Shown: positions 20,189 to 29,728 of the stretch, one piece after another | How positions within the stretch are numbered: the stretch's first letter is position 1 | Layout of the letters: each line of letters opens with the position of its first letter | NCBI GenBank assembly: GCA_027063305.1 | Contig: JAMORY010000002.1 | Coordinates: 1-64,000 of the forward strand | Origin: Sulfurovum sp. | GTDB lineage: Bacteria > Campylobacterota > Campylobacteria > Campylobacterales > Sulfurovaceae | Direction: 5' to 3' | Length of the DNA: 64,000 bases | Position numbers and translations under genes: made by a program | Notes under the pieces: model-generated | Seen by the model: the letters and a program-made list of their open reading frames with translations, nothing else | Told to the model about the DNA's origin: nothing | Database searches by the model: none

Positions 20189-21655
20189 ATGGAAACGACA
20201 GTGGAAGTTGAAGAGAAGAAGCCGAAGAAGAACATGGCTAAAGAGTATTTGAAGGGGTGGATCCCGTATCGAATTAAGCGTTACTGGATGTATGTAGCGA
20301 TCACGATCTTTGCATTGGTGATGCCGTGGATCAAGATCAACGGAAATCATTTGTTCCTATTGAGCTTCGACCATAAAAAATTACACCTTGCGGGTGTGGC
20401 ATTTGATATGCAAGAGCTCTATTTGATGCCATTCTTGCTGATGTTGCTCTTCCTTGGTATTTTTGCCGTAACGGCAGTGGGTGGTAGAGCATGGTGTGGA
20501 TGGGCTTGTCCTCAGACGATCTTCCGTGTGATCTACAGAGACCTTATCGAGACTAAATTGCTAGGACTTCGTAAGCGTATCAAGAACAAACAGAAAGAGC
20601 CTGACTACTCCAAGCCTGAGAATCAGGTGAAACGTTTGATCGCCATTGCGATCTGGTTTGTCCTTTCGCTTATCGCTGCTGCGGACTTTATGTGGTTCTT
20701 CGTACCGCCAGAAGAGTTCTTCCAGTATCTACAGAACCCTTCCGAGCATATGGTGATGATCGGGTTCGTTGTGGGAGTATCGCTCTTCTTGGTTGCGGAT
20801 GTTGTCTTCATTAAAGAGAACTTCTGTATTTATATCTGTCCCTACAGCCGTGTTCAGTCGGTACTTTACGATGATGATACGCTTATGGCGATCTACGATC
20901 CGATCCGTGGTGGTGAGATCTATGAGGGGCATGGACCTGATAGACATAAGAAGTATAATAAGCAAAAAGAGCTGCTTGCGGATAACCCTAATGCCGAGTG
21001 TACGACCTGTGAGAGCTGTGTGACGGTCTGTCCTACGCATATCGATATCCGTAAGGGACTGCAGCTTGAGTGTATCAACTGTCTTGAGTGTGTGGATGCC
21101 TGTACACAAGTTATGGGTGCGCTTGGTAAACCGAGCCTTGTTCAGTGGTCAAGTGTGATCGAGACGGAAAAACATGAAAGAAAGACCAAGATCTTCAGAC
21201 CGAAGGTCATTGCGTACTTTACCGTACTTGCGATCGTACTTGTCTCTCTCTTTGTCATGGGAAGCAAGAAAGAGCATATGTTGCTGAACATCAACAAAAC
21301 GACCAGACTCTATAAAGTGTTGGATGATGGAAGTGTTGAGAACGACTACGTATTCTTGTTCGCCAATACCGATCAGAAGAAACATACATACTACTTTGAG
21401 ATCGAAGGTGACCTTAAAGACAAGATCCAGATCGTCAGACCTAAAGAGCCGTTTAGTATCGCTCCGGGTAAAAAACGTAAAAAGGTCGTTGTTCTTAGAG
21501 CGGTTGAGCAACTTGCGAACAATACGAGAAAAGATGTGCCGATCCCGGTTACGATCAAAGCATATGCCTTGGATGACAAGAAAAAGATCGCCGTTATCAG
21601 ACATACCGTATTTGTCTATCCGCGTGCCGATCAGCTGAAGAAAAAGTCGAAATAA
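20189..21655 (+). CDS. ccoG: Cytochrome c oxidase accessory protein CcoG (FixG/RdxA)
   Basis: GGRAWCGWACPQTIFR, CTTCESCVTVCPTHIDIRKGLQLECINCLECVDAC, C-terminal Ig-like domain. Confidence 0.95.
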   Translation: METTVEVEEKKPKKNMAKEYLKGWIPYRIKRYWMYVAITIFALVMPWIKINGNHLFLLSFDHKKLHLAGVAFDMQELYLMPFLLMLLFLGIFAVTAVGGRAWCGWACPQTIFRVIYRDLIETKLLGLRKRIKNKQKEPDYSKPENQVKRLIAIAIWFVLSLIAAADFMWFFVPPEEFFQYLQNPSEHMVMIGFVVGVSLFLVADVVFIKENFCIYICPYSRVQSVLYDDDTLMAIYDPIRGGEIYEGHGPDRHKKYNKQKELLADNPNAECTTCESCVTVCPTHIDIRKGLQLECINCLECVDACTQVMGALGKPSLVQWSSVIETEKHERKTKIFRPKVIAYFTVLAIVLVSLFVMGSKKEHMLLNINKTTRLYKVLDDGSVENDYVFLFANTDQKKHTYYFEIEGDLKDKIQIVRPKEPFSIAPGKKRKKVVVLRAVEQLANNTRKDVPIPVTIKAYALDDKKKIAVIRHTVFVYPRADQLKKKSK

Positions 21656-21673
21656 GAAAGGAGTTGTGAACGA

Positions 21674-22843
21674 ATGAAAAAAGTATTGGTCCTAGGAGGA
21701 GGGTTCGCCGGTGTGGAAGCGGCGATCTTCCTTCGTAAACATGATCTTGATGTGACACTGGTCAGTGACAGAGACTATTTCTATATCTATCCGACCTCTA
21801 TCTGGATCCCGACAGGGGATGCGACACGTGAAGATGTGAGCGTTCCGTTGGCGGACCTTGCATTCAAGCATGGGTTTGAGCTGATTGTCGACCCTGTAAC
21901 TGCATTCGATGCATCAGCAAAGAGAGTAACGCTTGAGAGCGGACGTGTACTGGACGAGTATGAATATATTGTCGTTGCACTCGGACAGGATAAGATCCAG
22001 ATCGAGGGTATGGATCATACGCTCTCTATCTGCGGTAAACCCGAAGAAGCAACCCAGATGTACGAGCGTTTGAATGCATTGGTAGAGAAGGGAAGCGGAA
22101 AGATCGCTATGGGATTTGGCGGAAATCCGCATGATTCCTCTGCCGTACGTGGCGGCCCGGCATTCGAAGTGCTCTTTAACGTACACAACTTCTTGAAGAA
22201 AAAAGGCTTGCGTGACAAGTTCGAGCTGACATTCTTCGCACCGATGGAGAAGCCGGGTCAAAAAATGGGTGACAAGGCCTTGGTGATGATGGATAAGATG
22301 TTCGCTATGACCGATATCAAGAAGAAGGTCGGAAGCAAGATCGTCTCATTTGATGCCGAAGGTGTCAACTTTGAAGACGGTACGAAGCTTGAGTCTGACC
22401 TGACCATGTTCATTTCGGCGGGAACGGGACATAAGATACTCAGAGAGTCCGGACTTCCGTTGAGTGAAGCGGGATTTGTCGTAACGGACTACTACAATGA
22501 GATCGAAGGTTTCGAAGGGATCTACGTCATCGGTGACAGTGTATCACTTATGGGGCCTGAGTGGAGAGCGAAGCAAGGACACGTGGCTGAGGTGATGGCA
22601 CGAAACGTCGCTTATAACATCTTCCAGAAGATGCAGCGTATCGATTCCAAGCAAAGCTATGAGCATCACCTGAACATTCTGTGTGTGATGGACATCGGGA
22701 ACGGTGCGGCATTTGTCTACCGTGACAACAAACGCGGTTTGATGATCCCGATGCCGGTGATCGGACACTGGATGAAACAGGGTTGGGGCTGGTACTGCAA
22801 AAACTCCAAACTAGACAAAATCCCAAGACTACCTGGGATGTGA
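21674..22843 (+). CDS. FAD-dependent pyridine nucleotide-disulfide oxidoreductase, sulfide:quinone oxidoreductase-like
   Basis: Rossmann GGGFAGVEAA, DRDYFYIYPTSIW, GIYVIGDSVSLMGPEWRAKQGHVAEVMA; C-terminal Cys-containing NILCVMDIG. Confidence 0.8.
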   Translation: MKKVLVLGGGFAGVEAAIFLRKHDLDVTLVSDRDYFYIYPTSIWIPTGDATREDVSVPLADLAFKHGFELIVDPVTAFDASAKRVTLESGRVLDEYEYIVVALGQDKIQIEGMDHTLSICGKPEEATQMYERLNALVEKGSGKIAMGFGGNPHDSSAVRGGPAFEVLFNVHNFLKKKGLRDKFELTFFAPMEKPGQKMGDKALVMMDKMFAMTDIKKKVGSKIVSFDAEGVNFEDGTKLESDLTMFISAGTGHKILRESGLPLSEAGFVVTDYYNEIEGFEGIYVIGDSVSLMGPEWRAKQGHVAEVMARNVAYNIFQKMQRIDSKQSYEHHLNILCVMDIGNGAAFVYRDNKRGLMIPMPVIGHWMKQGWGWYCKNSKLDKIPRLPGM

Positions 22844-22847
22844 GAAC

Positions 22848-22958
22848 CGTAAAGCAAACGACACCTGCGTGTCGTTTGTAGGTTCGAAACCGGAGCGGTC
22901 ATAGCGAAGCGGAGCCGTGGAGGCCGGGAGATCGTAAAGCAAACGATACCTGCGGGTA
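22848..22958. repeat. Intergenic repeat: two copies of CGTAAAGCAAACGAYACCTGCGKG spaced 85 bp, the first forming a perfect hairpin
   Basis: Direct copies at 22848 and 22933; hairpin CAAACGACAC-ctgc-GTGTCGTTTG at 22855-22878. Confidence 0.7.
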
Positions 22959-23063
22959 GAATATAGATTTATTTTATAGATATTTGTATTTATTATAAAA
23001 GTTATAAGCACGACTTCAACTAATCAAGTTACAATTCCAAAAAAACAATAAAGGCTACTATAG

Positions 23064-23453
23064 ATGAAACAGATCACAGTAATGGAAAAATATCCGGTAT
23101 ATACACTACGTATTGAGAAGAGTGATACAGAGTATCAGTCGGTCGATGAGATCATGACCTACTTTAAAGTACAAGTGGATCTTCATCCGATCGCAACCTA
23201 TATCGGAGAGTTTGACCACTATGCGCACACCTCTTCTCTTGAAGTGGGTGAGATCGCAGACGATATCAAAGCAGCGAAGAACTTTATCTGCTGTTTCGGT
23301 AAGGCATTGCCAAAACCTGAAGTTATGGCGGTTCGTCCAAGAGCGATCGGTGTGGCGGAGTTGGAAGATGCATTTGTCGTCAGCTTTATGGAAGCACCGA
23401 ATCCTGATGCGAACAAAGCGATGGAGCAGTGGGTCAAAGGTCTGCTCAAATAA
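23064..23453 (+). CDS. Conserved hypothetical protein
   Basis: 129-aa ORF with RBS and downstream terminator. Confidence 0.65.
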   Translation: MKQITVMEKYPVYTLRIEKSDTEYQSVDEIMTYFKVQVDLHPIATYIGEFDHYAHTSSLEVGEIADDIKAAKNFICCFGKALPKPEVMAVRPRAIGVAELEDAFVVSFMEAPNPDANKAMEQWVKGLLK

Positions 23454-23457
23454 TGTA

Positions 23458-23478
23458 GAAGCGGGGCACTCCCGCTTC
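23458..23478 (+). terminator. Hairpin terminator
   Basis: GAAGCGGG-gcact-CCCGCTTC followed by T-rich stretch. Confidence 0.75.
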
Positions 23479-23688
23479 ACCTTCTTTTCTCTTTTTATTC
23501 AAAATCTCTCTTTTTATCATACTGTTACTAAAATGCACATATACTATAGGGCTCACGCTATATAGGGTATTTGTTATAGATAAATGAGATAATATCTGTA
23601 CAAAATTACACAATTTTTTCTAATTAAGACTAATTTTATCCTATTTAAGTCATAATGCGGTTATCAAAAATTAATTAAAGGATATTAA

Positions 23689-24210
23689 ATGGCAACAGTA
23701 ACATTTAAAAATGACATCGTATGTAACCTCGCAGGAAATGAAGTAAACGTTGGAGATACAGCTCCGGAAGTAACAGTAGTAAACTGCGATCCAATGCTTC
23801 AAGATGAAAAAGTAGGTGGAGAAGGTCAAGTTCAACTTGTAGTAGCAGTACCTTCACTTGACACTGGTGTATGTGATGCAGAAACAAGAAGATTCAACCA
23901 AGAGGCAGCAGGTCTTGAAGGTGTTGAAGTGATCACTGTATCTATGGACCTTCCATTCGCAGCGGCAAGATGGTGTGGTGCGGCAGGTATCGAGAATCTA
24001 AAAGTATGTTCAGACTTTAGAAACAAAGACTTCGGTAACGCTTACGGTGTACTTTTGGCTGACGGACCACTTGCCGGTGTACTTGCAAGAGTGATCTTCG
24101 TTATCGGTAAAGACGGAAAAGTTGTATATAAGCAAGTTGTTCCGGAGATCACAGAAGAACCAAACTACGAAGAAGCGATCGAAGCTGCAAAAGCTGCTGC
24201 AAACGCGTAA
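23689..24210 (+). CDS. tpx: Thiol peroxidase (peroxiredoxin Tpx)
   Basis: VVAVPSLDTGVCDAETRRFN, SMDLPFAAARWCGAAGIEN, LADGPLAGVLARVIFVI. Confidence 0.95.
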   Translation: MATVTFKNDIVCNLAGNEVNVGDTAPEVTVVNCDPMLQDEKVGGEGQVQLVVAVPSLDTGVCDAETRRFNQEAAGLEGVEVITVSMDLPFAAARWCGAAGIENLKVCSDFRNKDFGNAYGVLLADGPLAGVLARVIFVIGKDGKVVYKQVVPEITEEPNYEEAIEAAKAAANA

Positions 24211-24347
24211 TTCTTCTTCGAGGCCTTCGGGCTTCGAGCTTCATCTATCTTCCCCTTTCTTTCTATTTCATTCATCCTTAGTGTGACATAATTCAATTTT
24301 TGCTAAAATCCTTTTATATGCAAGATCACGTTATATAAGGAAACACT

Positions 24348-24734
24348 ATTAGATATACACAAAAGCAGATAGACAAATACAATCGTCAAAAATATATTAC
24401 AGAGCTTGAAAAGATCAGCAAGAACCTTTTTCGGATGCTTCGTGACGCTACAGTGACTTCTCAACAATTTTCGGTAAAATTTGAACAGCTTAAGCAGAAG
24501 TTCGATGAGAGGGAGAGCGTTCATCTTGATTCTGAGTACCATCATCAGTTAAAGTCATACATTGAACGTCTATATCGCGATACTGTACATGATGAGAATT
24601 TCAATGATAAGCAACTTGACGATATACGAGAAGCGGAGATGAGTAACCTCAATCGTTTGCAAAAGCTAAAAAATGCGACATCCTATAAGAAAGAGAAGCA
24701 TAGATCCAAATCCCAGAATGAAGATTGGGGTTGA
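24348..24734 (+). CDS. Hypothetical coiled-coil-rich protein, uncertain start (possible ATT at 24348; ATG only at 24435)
   Basis: Frame is open from 24339; AAGGA about 7 nt upstream of ATT; Lys/Glu-rich helical sequence. Confidence 0.45.
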   Translation: MRYTQKQIDKYNRQKYITELEKISKNLFRMLRDATVTSQQFSVKFEQLKQKFDERESVHLDSEYHHQLKSYIERLYRDTVHDENFNDKQLDDIREAEMSNLNRLQKLKNATSYKKEKHRSKSQNEDWG

Positions 24735-24759
24735 AACACATATAAAGGACAGATATATT

Positions 24760-25356
24760 ATGAAATGGTATTTAAGTTTATTGACAATGGTCATCGGTTT
24801 TTTATTGATGATGACAGGGTGTGAGAAAGAACCGACCTATACGGGGAAAGCAGATCATACGCCTTATGACATCAAACAGTGTCTGCGTGAGCTCTCTACG
24901 GGTGCGGAGTTCCGCGAAGATCAGCGTATTGATCGTTTGGTCGCTTATAAATCAAGACGTATTCTTGAAGGATATAGAGATGGGAAAAAGGTCTTTGAAT
25001 CCCGCATGTCCCTAGGAAAGAACGGGGATAAGGGGAACAAGATCCAAGCAGGAGACTACCGAACACCTGAGGGAAGCTATACGATCGTACGTAAAAAGTG
25101 TGATCCAAGACTCTATCGCTCTTTGATGATCTCCTATCCGAATAAAGAGGATATCGCACGTGCAAAAGCTAGAGGTGTGAAACCGGGAGGCTACATTACG
25201 ATCCACGGTCAACCTAAATGGAATGCCGACGGAAGAGGTGATGCATATACGCTTGCACACGATTGGACGGAAGGATGTATGGCCGTACCGAATAAAAAAA
25301 TGGCGCTACTTTGGGCAGGGGTAAAGAATGGAGTTCCGATCACGATCCATCCATAA
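24760..25356 (+). CDS. L,D-transpeptidase (YkuD/YafK-like) lipoprotein
   Basis: Lipoprotein-type signal (LLMMTGC), GNKIQAGDYRTPEGSYTI, ITIHGQPK...HDWTEGCMAVPN catalytic motif. Confidence 0.88.
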   Translation: MKWYLSLLTMVIGFLLMMTGCEKEPTYTGKADHTPYDIKQCLRELSTGAEFREDQRIDRLVAYKSRRILEGYRDGKKVFESRMSLGKNGDKGNKIQAGDYRTPEGSYTIVRKKCDPRLYRSLMISYPNKEDIARAKARGVKPGGYITIHGQPKWNADGRGDAYTLAHDWTEGCMAVPNKKMALLWAGVKNGVPITIHP

Positions 25357-25445
25357 GGTATGAAAGAAGTAATACAATTTAGCTAAAATTGAGAAATGTT
25401 ATAATATGATATTGAATAATATTGGGCAGAACAAAGGAGAAGTCT

Positions 25446-25940
25446 ATGAAAAACAAGGTAATCGGATTTGGTATGGTTTGTGCTATCTCTTTGGCTTTTG
25501 GTGGAGGAACGTTCGTTCCTCCGGCATCCAAGGTTGCAAAGATCAAAGCACCATGCCATAATGATAAGGTCTATGTAGACCATGAAACAAAACTGATGTG
25601 GCAAGATGCACTCTATACAGATGCAGAAGACGGTGCTTATGCAAGAGGGATCTCTTTTGGAAAAGCCGGAAATTTGAACCATGCGGTCAATTACTGCCGT
25701 ACACTTGATTATGCCGGGTATAATGACTGGAGACTTCCTACAGTAGATGAGCTTATGAAGGTACACCATGATGTAGGGCAACACTTCAACCACTCAAGAG
25801 ACAAAGATTTCTGGAGCTCAACTCCTACGGTAGACCATAGATACTATGTGGTCTATCCTGCGGATGCTTACCGATATAAACGTTCTCCAAAAGAGAGTAA
25901 CTACATTCGCTGTGTCAGATGTAACGCGTCTGACGAGTAG
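25446..25940 (+). CDS. DUF1566/Lcl-domain exported protein
   Basis: LMWQDA, AVNYCRTLDYAGYNDWRLPTVDELM, FWSSTP, YIRCVR. Confidence 0.85.
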   Translation: MKNKVIGFGMVCAISLAFGGGTFVPPASKVAKIKAPCHNDKVYVDHETKLMWQDALYTDAEDGAYARGISFGKAGNLNHAVNYCRTLDYAGYNDWRLPTVDELMKVHHDVGQHFNHSRDKDFWSSTPTVDHRYYVVYPADAYRYKRSPKESNYIRCVRCNASDE

Positions 25941-25952
25941 TATCTTGTAGCA

Positions 25953-26729
25953 CTAGAGGAGCTTGATCTCCTCTTGTAGTCTTACCCCAAACATATCGAA
26001 TACCCTCTTTTTTGCCAATGTCAATAGTTCAAGTGCCTCTTGATAGGTACCGTTATCCTTATTGACCAGAAAGTTCGCATGCGCTTCACTCCATGCCATT
26101 CCGCCAAGACGATACCCTTTCAGCCCTACTGCTTCGATGAGCCTGCCTGCCGAGTCTTTGGGCGGGTTCTTGAATGCGGAACCGGCACTGGGGTCTTTGG
26201 GTTGGTTGCTTCGAAGCTTTGCAAGATTTTCAAGCAACATAGGGTCAAAGCCATTTTGTACTTTAAATCGTACGGCAGTAACGATACCGCCTAGTTTGGC
26301 AAAGCGGTATCCGTATTCGATCTCTGCTTTTTCAACCCATTTCCCGTCTACTTGTATGCTATGAAGAATATTGAATATCTCATACGCTTTTACTCCCGCA
26401 TTCATTGCTACCATTCCCCCCAGTGTTCCGGGTAGTTTTGCACAGAACTCAAAGCCACCTATGTCATGCTTTTTGGTATAGCTGACAATACGTCCTGTGG
26501 GCATTGCCGCACCGATCTGTAAAAAGCTATCCTCCTCTTTGATATAGGCAAAATCTTTACTGAGCATCATCAGTGGTGGTGGAGCAGGAGAGATGAGCAG
26601 GTTGTTCGCACCGCCGATAAGGTAGCGGTCTGTTGGAATGGTATCGCCTTTTTCGATCATCAGTACTTCGGTAGGCTGTCCGATTTTGATGCTGGAGTAT
26701 TTGGAGAAATCGATGATCTTAGTATACAC
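25953..26729 (-). CDS. murB: UDP-N-acetylenolpyruvoylglucosamine reductase
   Basis: IGGANNLLISP, AKLPGTLGGMVAMNAGVKAYEI, DPSAGSAFKNP, GLKGYRLGGMAWSEAHANFLVN. Confidence 0.93.
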   Translation of the reverse strand: MYTKIIDFSKYSSIKIGQPTEVLMIEKGDTIPTDRYLIGGANNLLISPAPPPLMMLSKDFAYIKEEDSFLQIGAAMPTGRIVSYTKKHDIGGFEFCAKLPGTLGGMVAMNAGVKAYEIFNILHSIQVDGKWVEKAEIEYGYRFAKLGGIVTAVRFKVQNGFDPMLLENLAKLRSNQPKDPSAGSAFKNPPKDSAGRLIEAVGLKGYRLGGMAWSEAHANFLVNKDNGTYQEALELLTLAKKRVFDMFGVRLQEEIKLL

Positions 26730-26750
26730 GGATCGCTCCGTATTTTTCAG

Positions 26751-26784
26751 GTAGGAGTGAGGAGGTAGGAGTGAGGAGTGAAGG
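26751..26784. repeat. Degenerate GTAGGAGTGAGGAGGTAGGAGTGAGGAGTGAAGG repeat
   Basis: Imperfect tandem GGAGTGA units in an intergenic region; similar tract at 40881-40914. Confidence 0.6.
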
Positions 26785-26856
26785 TATGTTTTTCTGCGAA
26801 AAACTTTTATTTTTTAAGATATCTTTTATACTTTTTCCTATTATCATTCCTAAATC

Positions 26857-27723
26857 CTAATTCGCACGCAGTGCGCTGTACTCTTTGGGGATCAGGTAGT
26901 CCTCTGTTTTGATAGGGCACTCCCATAAACCGTGTTCGAAGCCTATTTGGTAGAGTTTGTCGAGCGCTTTGAGCTGAAGTTTGGAGAGTTCGACCGATTC
27001 GTTTGAAGCATACATATCGAGATATTTTTTAAGCATCTTATCAGAGATACGCACGAGGTTGTCCGCTTCAAGCTTGGCACACAGCTCCTCTTTTTTCTCA
27101 TTGGCGACCTTTACACCGTCGATGAGAATGTTCTCGATGTCAATAGCACGATTGAGCGGTAGGCTTCTGCGTATCGCCATACCGCCAAGTGGTAACGGTA
27201 GTCCTTCTCCTGCCAGTTCAACCCAGATATCCCAGATCTCCTTTTCTACTTCGAGGCTTTCGTCAAAATCGAGAATAGACTCATGAATGAGCACACCCGC
27301 ATCGACCTCACCCTCTACTACAGCCTGTTCGATCTCAAGAAAGTCCATATAGACAGGACGCGCTTCGGGGTAGAAGATGCGAAAGAGCATAGCGTTAGTA
27401 GTGTATTGCCCTGAGAGTGCCACTTTAAAACGGCGTTTGAGCTTCTCACCTTTACGTTTAATGAGCTTTGGTCCGTACCCTTCACCGAAACTAACAGCAG
27501 TACGTAGCAGTGCATACTCATCTTTAATAAGCGGATACATCCCGAAACTGATGGCACTGACATCATATGTACCTTTCAACGCTTCGACATTTAGTGTTTC
27601 GATGTCAAGTCCAATATTCTCGAACGATAACCCTTTGGTATCGACCCAGCCGAACTTAATGGCGTAGTACATAAAGATATCATCCGCATCGGGTGAGTGG
27701 GCTAGTTGGATAGTATTTGGCAT
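26857..27723 (-). CDS. mqnD: Futalosine-pathway menaquinone biosynthesis protein, MqnD-like (1,4-dihydroxy-6-naphthoate synthase)
   Basis: IQLAHSPDADDIFMYYAI, VSAISFGMYPLI, VDAGVLIHESILDF, GLPLPLGGMAI. Confidence 0.85.
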   Translation of the reverse strand: MPNTIQLAHSPDADDIFMYYAIKFGWVDTKGLSFENIGLDIETLNVEALKGTYDVSAISFGMYPLIKDEYALLRTAVSFGEGYGPKLIKRKGEKLKRRFKVALSGQYTTNAMLFRIFYPEARPVYMDFLEIEQAVVEGEVDAGVLIHESILDFDESLEVEKEIWDIWVELAGEGLPLPLGGMAIRRSLPLNRAIDIENILIDGVKVANEKKEELCAKLEADNLVRISDKMLKKYLDMYASNESVELSKLQLKALDKLYQIGFEHGLWECPIKTEDYLIPKEYSALRAN

Positions 27724-27910
27724 GGTTTCTCTCTTGCTAATAATTGATGGTGCTATTTTAACATAAGGGGGCAAAGAGGTAAGTAAGAGAAAAAATATGA
27801 CAATTTGAAATATTTTTACCGATTTGGCATAATTTATATTAAACTGCCGGTATGACTAAATAACTAATGATTATTTAGATAAAATTCATTGAGTATAAAG
27901 GTAAAGGAAT

Positions 27911-28963
27911 ATGACAATGGCAATGGATCCACAAAAACAAAAAGCACTCGATATGGCGATCAAGCAGATCGATAAGACATTCGGAAAAGGGACGCTGATG
28001 CGTTTGGGGGATAAAGAGTTCGAACCGATCGAGTCGATCTCTACGGGTTCTTTGGGGCTTGATATGGCGTTGGGGATCGGTGGTATTCCGCAAGGGCGTA
28101 TCATTGAGATCTACGGGCCGGAGTCTTCAGGAAAGACAACACTCTCTTTACAGACCATCGCTTCCGCACAGAAGAAAGATATGATCTGTGCATTCATCGA
28201 TGCGGAGCATGCACTTGATGTTGTCTATGCAAAGAACCTTGGTGTTGACACGGACAACCTGCTTGTCTCTCAGCCCGATTTTGGAGAGCAGGCGCTTGAC
28301 GTATTGGAAACATTGGCGCGTTCGGGTGCAGTTGACTTGATCGTTGTCGACTCGGTTGCGGCATTGACACCCAAAACGGAGATCGAGGGTGATATGGGAG
28401 ACCAGCATGTAGGGCTTCAGGCACGTTTGATGTCGCAAGCGCTCAGAAAGTTGACAGGACTTTTACACAAGACCAATACAACGGTGATCTTCATTAACCA
28501 GATCCGTATGAAGATCGGAACGATGGGATACGGTTCGCCGGAAACGACTACGGGTGGTAATGCATTGAAGTTCTACTGTTCGGTGCGTATTGATGTTAGA
28601 CGTATCGCAACGCTCAAGCAGGGAGAGAACCAGATCGGTAACCGTGTCAAGGCGAAGGTTGTCAAGAACAAAGTAGCACCACCGTTCAGACAGGCGGAGT
28701 TTGACATTATGTTCGGTGAAGGGATCAGCTTTGAGGGTGAGCTTATCGATTATGGTGTCAAGCTTGACATTATTGACAAGTCGGGCGCATGGTTCAGTTA
28801 CGGTACGGAGAAACTCGGTCAAGGAAAAGAGAATGCGAAGCTGACTATTAAAGAGAACCCTGAGCTCAAAGCTGAGATCGAAGCGAAGATCAAAGAAGCA
28901 CTTGGTTTTGGTGAAGGGCTTGCAATGGATCAAAAAGAGATCGCAGAGAGCGATGAGGTATAA
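27911..28963 (+). CDS. recA: Recombinase RecA
   Basis: [57 protein letters not shown]. Confidence 0.98.
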   Translation: MTMAMDPQKQKALDMAIKQIDKTFGKGTLMRLGDKEFEPIESISTGSLGLDMALGIGGIPQGRIIEIYGPESSGKTTLSLQTIASAQKKDMICAFIDAEHALDVVYAKNLGVDTDNLLVSQPDFGEQALDVLETLARSGAVDLIVVDSVAALTPKTEIEGDMGDQHVGLQARLMSQALRKLTGLLHKTNTTVIFINQIRMKIGTMGYGSPETTTGGNALKFYCSVRIDVRRIATLKQGENQIGNRVKAKVVKNKVAPPFRQAEFDIMFGEGISFEGELIDYGVKLDIIDKSGAWFSYGTEKLGQGKENAKLTIKENPELKAEIEAKIKEALGFGEGLAMDQKEIAESDEV

Positions 28964-28967
28964 ATAA

Positions 28968-28994
28968 AAAGTGTAGAGTGTCACTCTACACTTT
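28968..28994 (+). terminator. recA terminator
   Basis: AAAGTGTAGAGTG-t-CACTCTACACTTT near-perfect palindrome. Confidence 0.8.
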
Positions 28995-29057
28995 AAGCTA
29001 AAATCTTCTATACTGTCACTAATTTAACAAAAGGGCAACGCTAATGACCCGAAAGGA

Positions 29058-29726
29058 TTGGTGATGGCACTTAAAATGAAAGAGTTGATGCTCGCCACAG
29101 GCGAGAGCAAATCGACCATACTCTACTATGTCAAAGAGGGCTTGCTCCCCCAACCGCAAAAACCCAAACCCAATGTACACCTCTATGATGAGAGTGCCGT
29201 GGATATTATCCGTTTTATCAAATACCTCCAGCACAACTTCTCCTACTCCATTTCAGAGATCAAAGCGATCTTTGCCGAGAACAACTTCCGATCGGGTGAG
29301 AGTTTTGAGATGATGGTCAATGCACTCGAACTTATCTCCGGAGCAAAAGAGAACCGGTGGTATAGCCGTGAAGATTTTCTTGAAGTTGCAGAGCTGAGTG
29401 AATCGGAGCTTGCGCACTATGTGAAGAAGGGGTTGCTCTTTGAACGTGCCAAAGGCTTTAGTGCCAAAGAGCTTGAAGTGGTCGAGATACTCAAAAGAGC
29501 CAAAGCGCTCGGTCTGGACGGATCGTTGCTCGATCACTACGTGCAGGCGGCACAAACACTGGCACGTGAGGAGTTTGCTATGGGAGCAAAAATGATGAAA
29601 GCGAACCCCGATGCACATACACAGCACTACGAACTCTTTTTTGATCTTCTTTTAACGCTTAAGCCCTATCTGTGCAATATGCATACGGTAAGAGAGTATC
29701 AAAAACAGTATCAAGAGGAGAAGTAG
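29058..29726 (+). CDS. MerR-family transcriptional regulator
   Basis: N-terminal MerR HTH (KMKELMLATGESKSTILYYVKEGLLP); likely start ATG 29064. Confidence 0.8.
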   Translation: MVMALKMKELMLATGESKSTILYYVKEGLLPQPQKPKPNVHLYDESAVDIIRFIKYLQHNFSYSISEIKAIFAENNFRSGESFEMMVNALELISGAKENRWYSREDFLEVAELSESELAHYVKKGLLFERAKGFSAKELEVVEILKRAKALGLDGSLLDHYVQAAQTLAREEFAMGAKMMKANPDAHTQHYELFFDLLLTLKPYLCNMHTVREYQKQYQEEK

Positions 29727-29728
29727 CT

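Noticed and set aside
22878-22900. tRNA T-arm-like GGTTCGAAACC
   Set aside because: No acceptor stem, anticodon arm or CCA context could be assembled around it; it is part of the intergenic repeat
22829-23011. 60-aa minus-strand ORF (…RYRLLYDLPASTAPLRYDRSGFEP…)
   Set aside because: Lies entirely in the intergenic repeat; likely a spurious translation of a dispersed element
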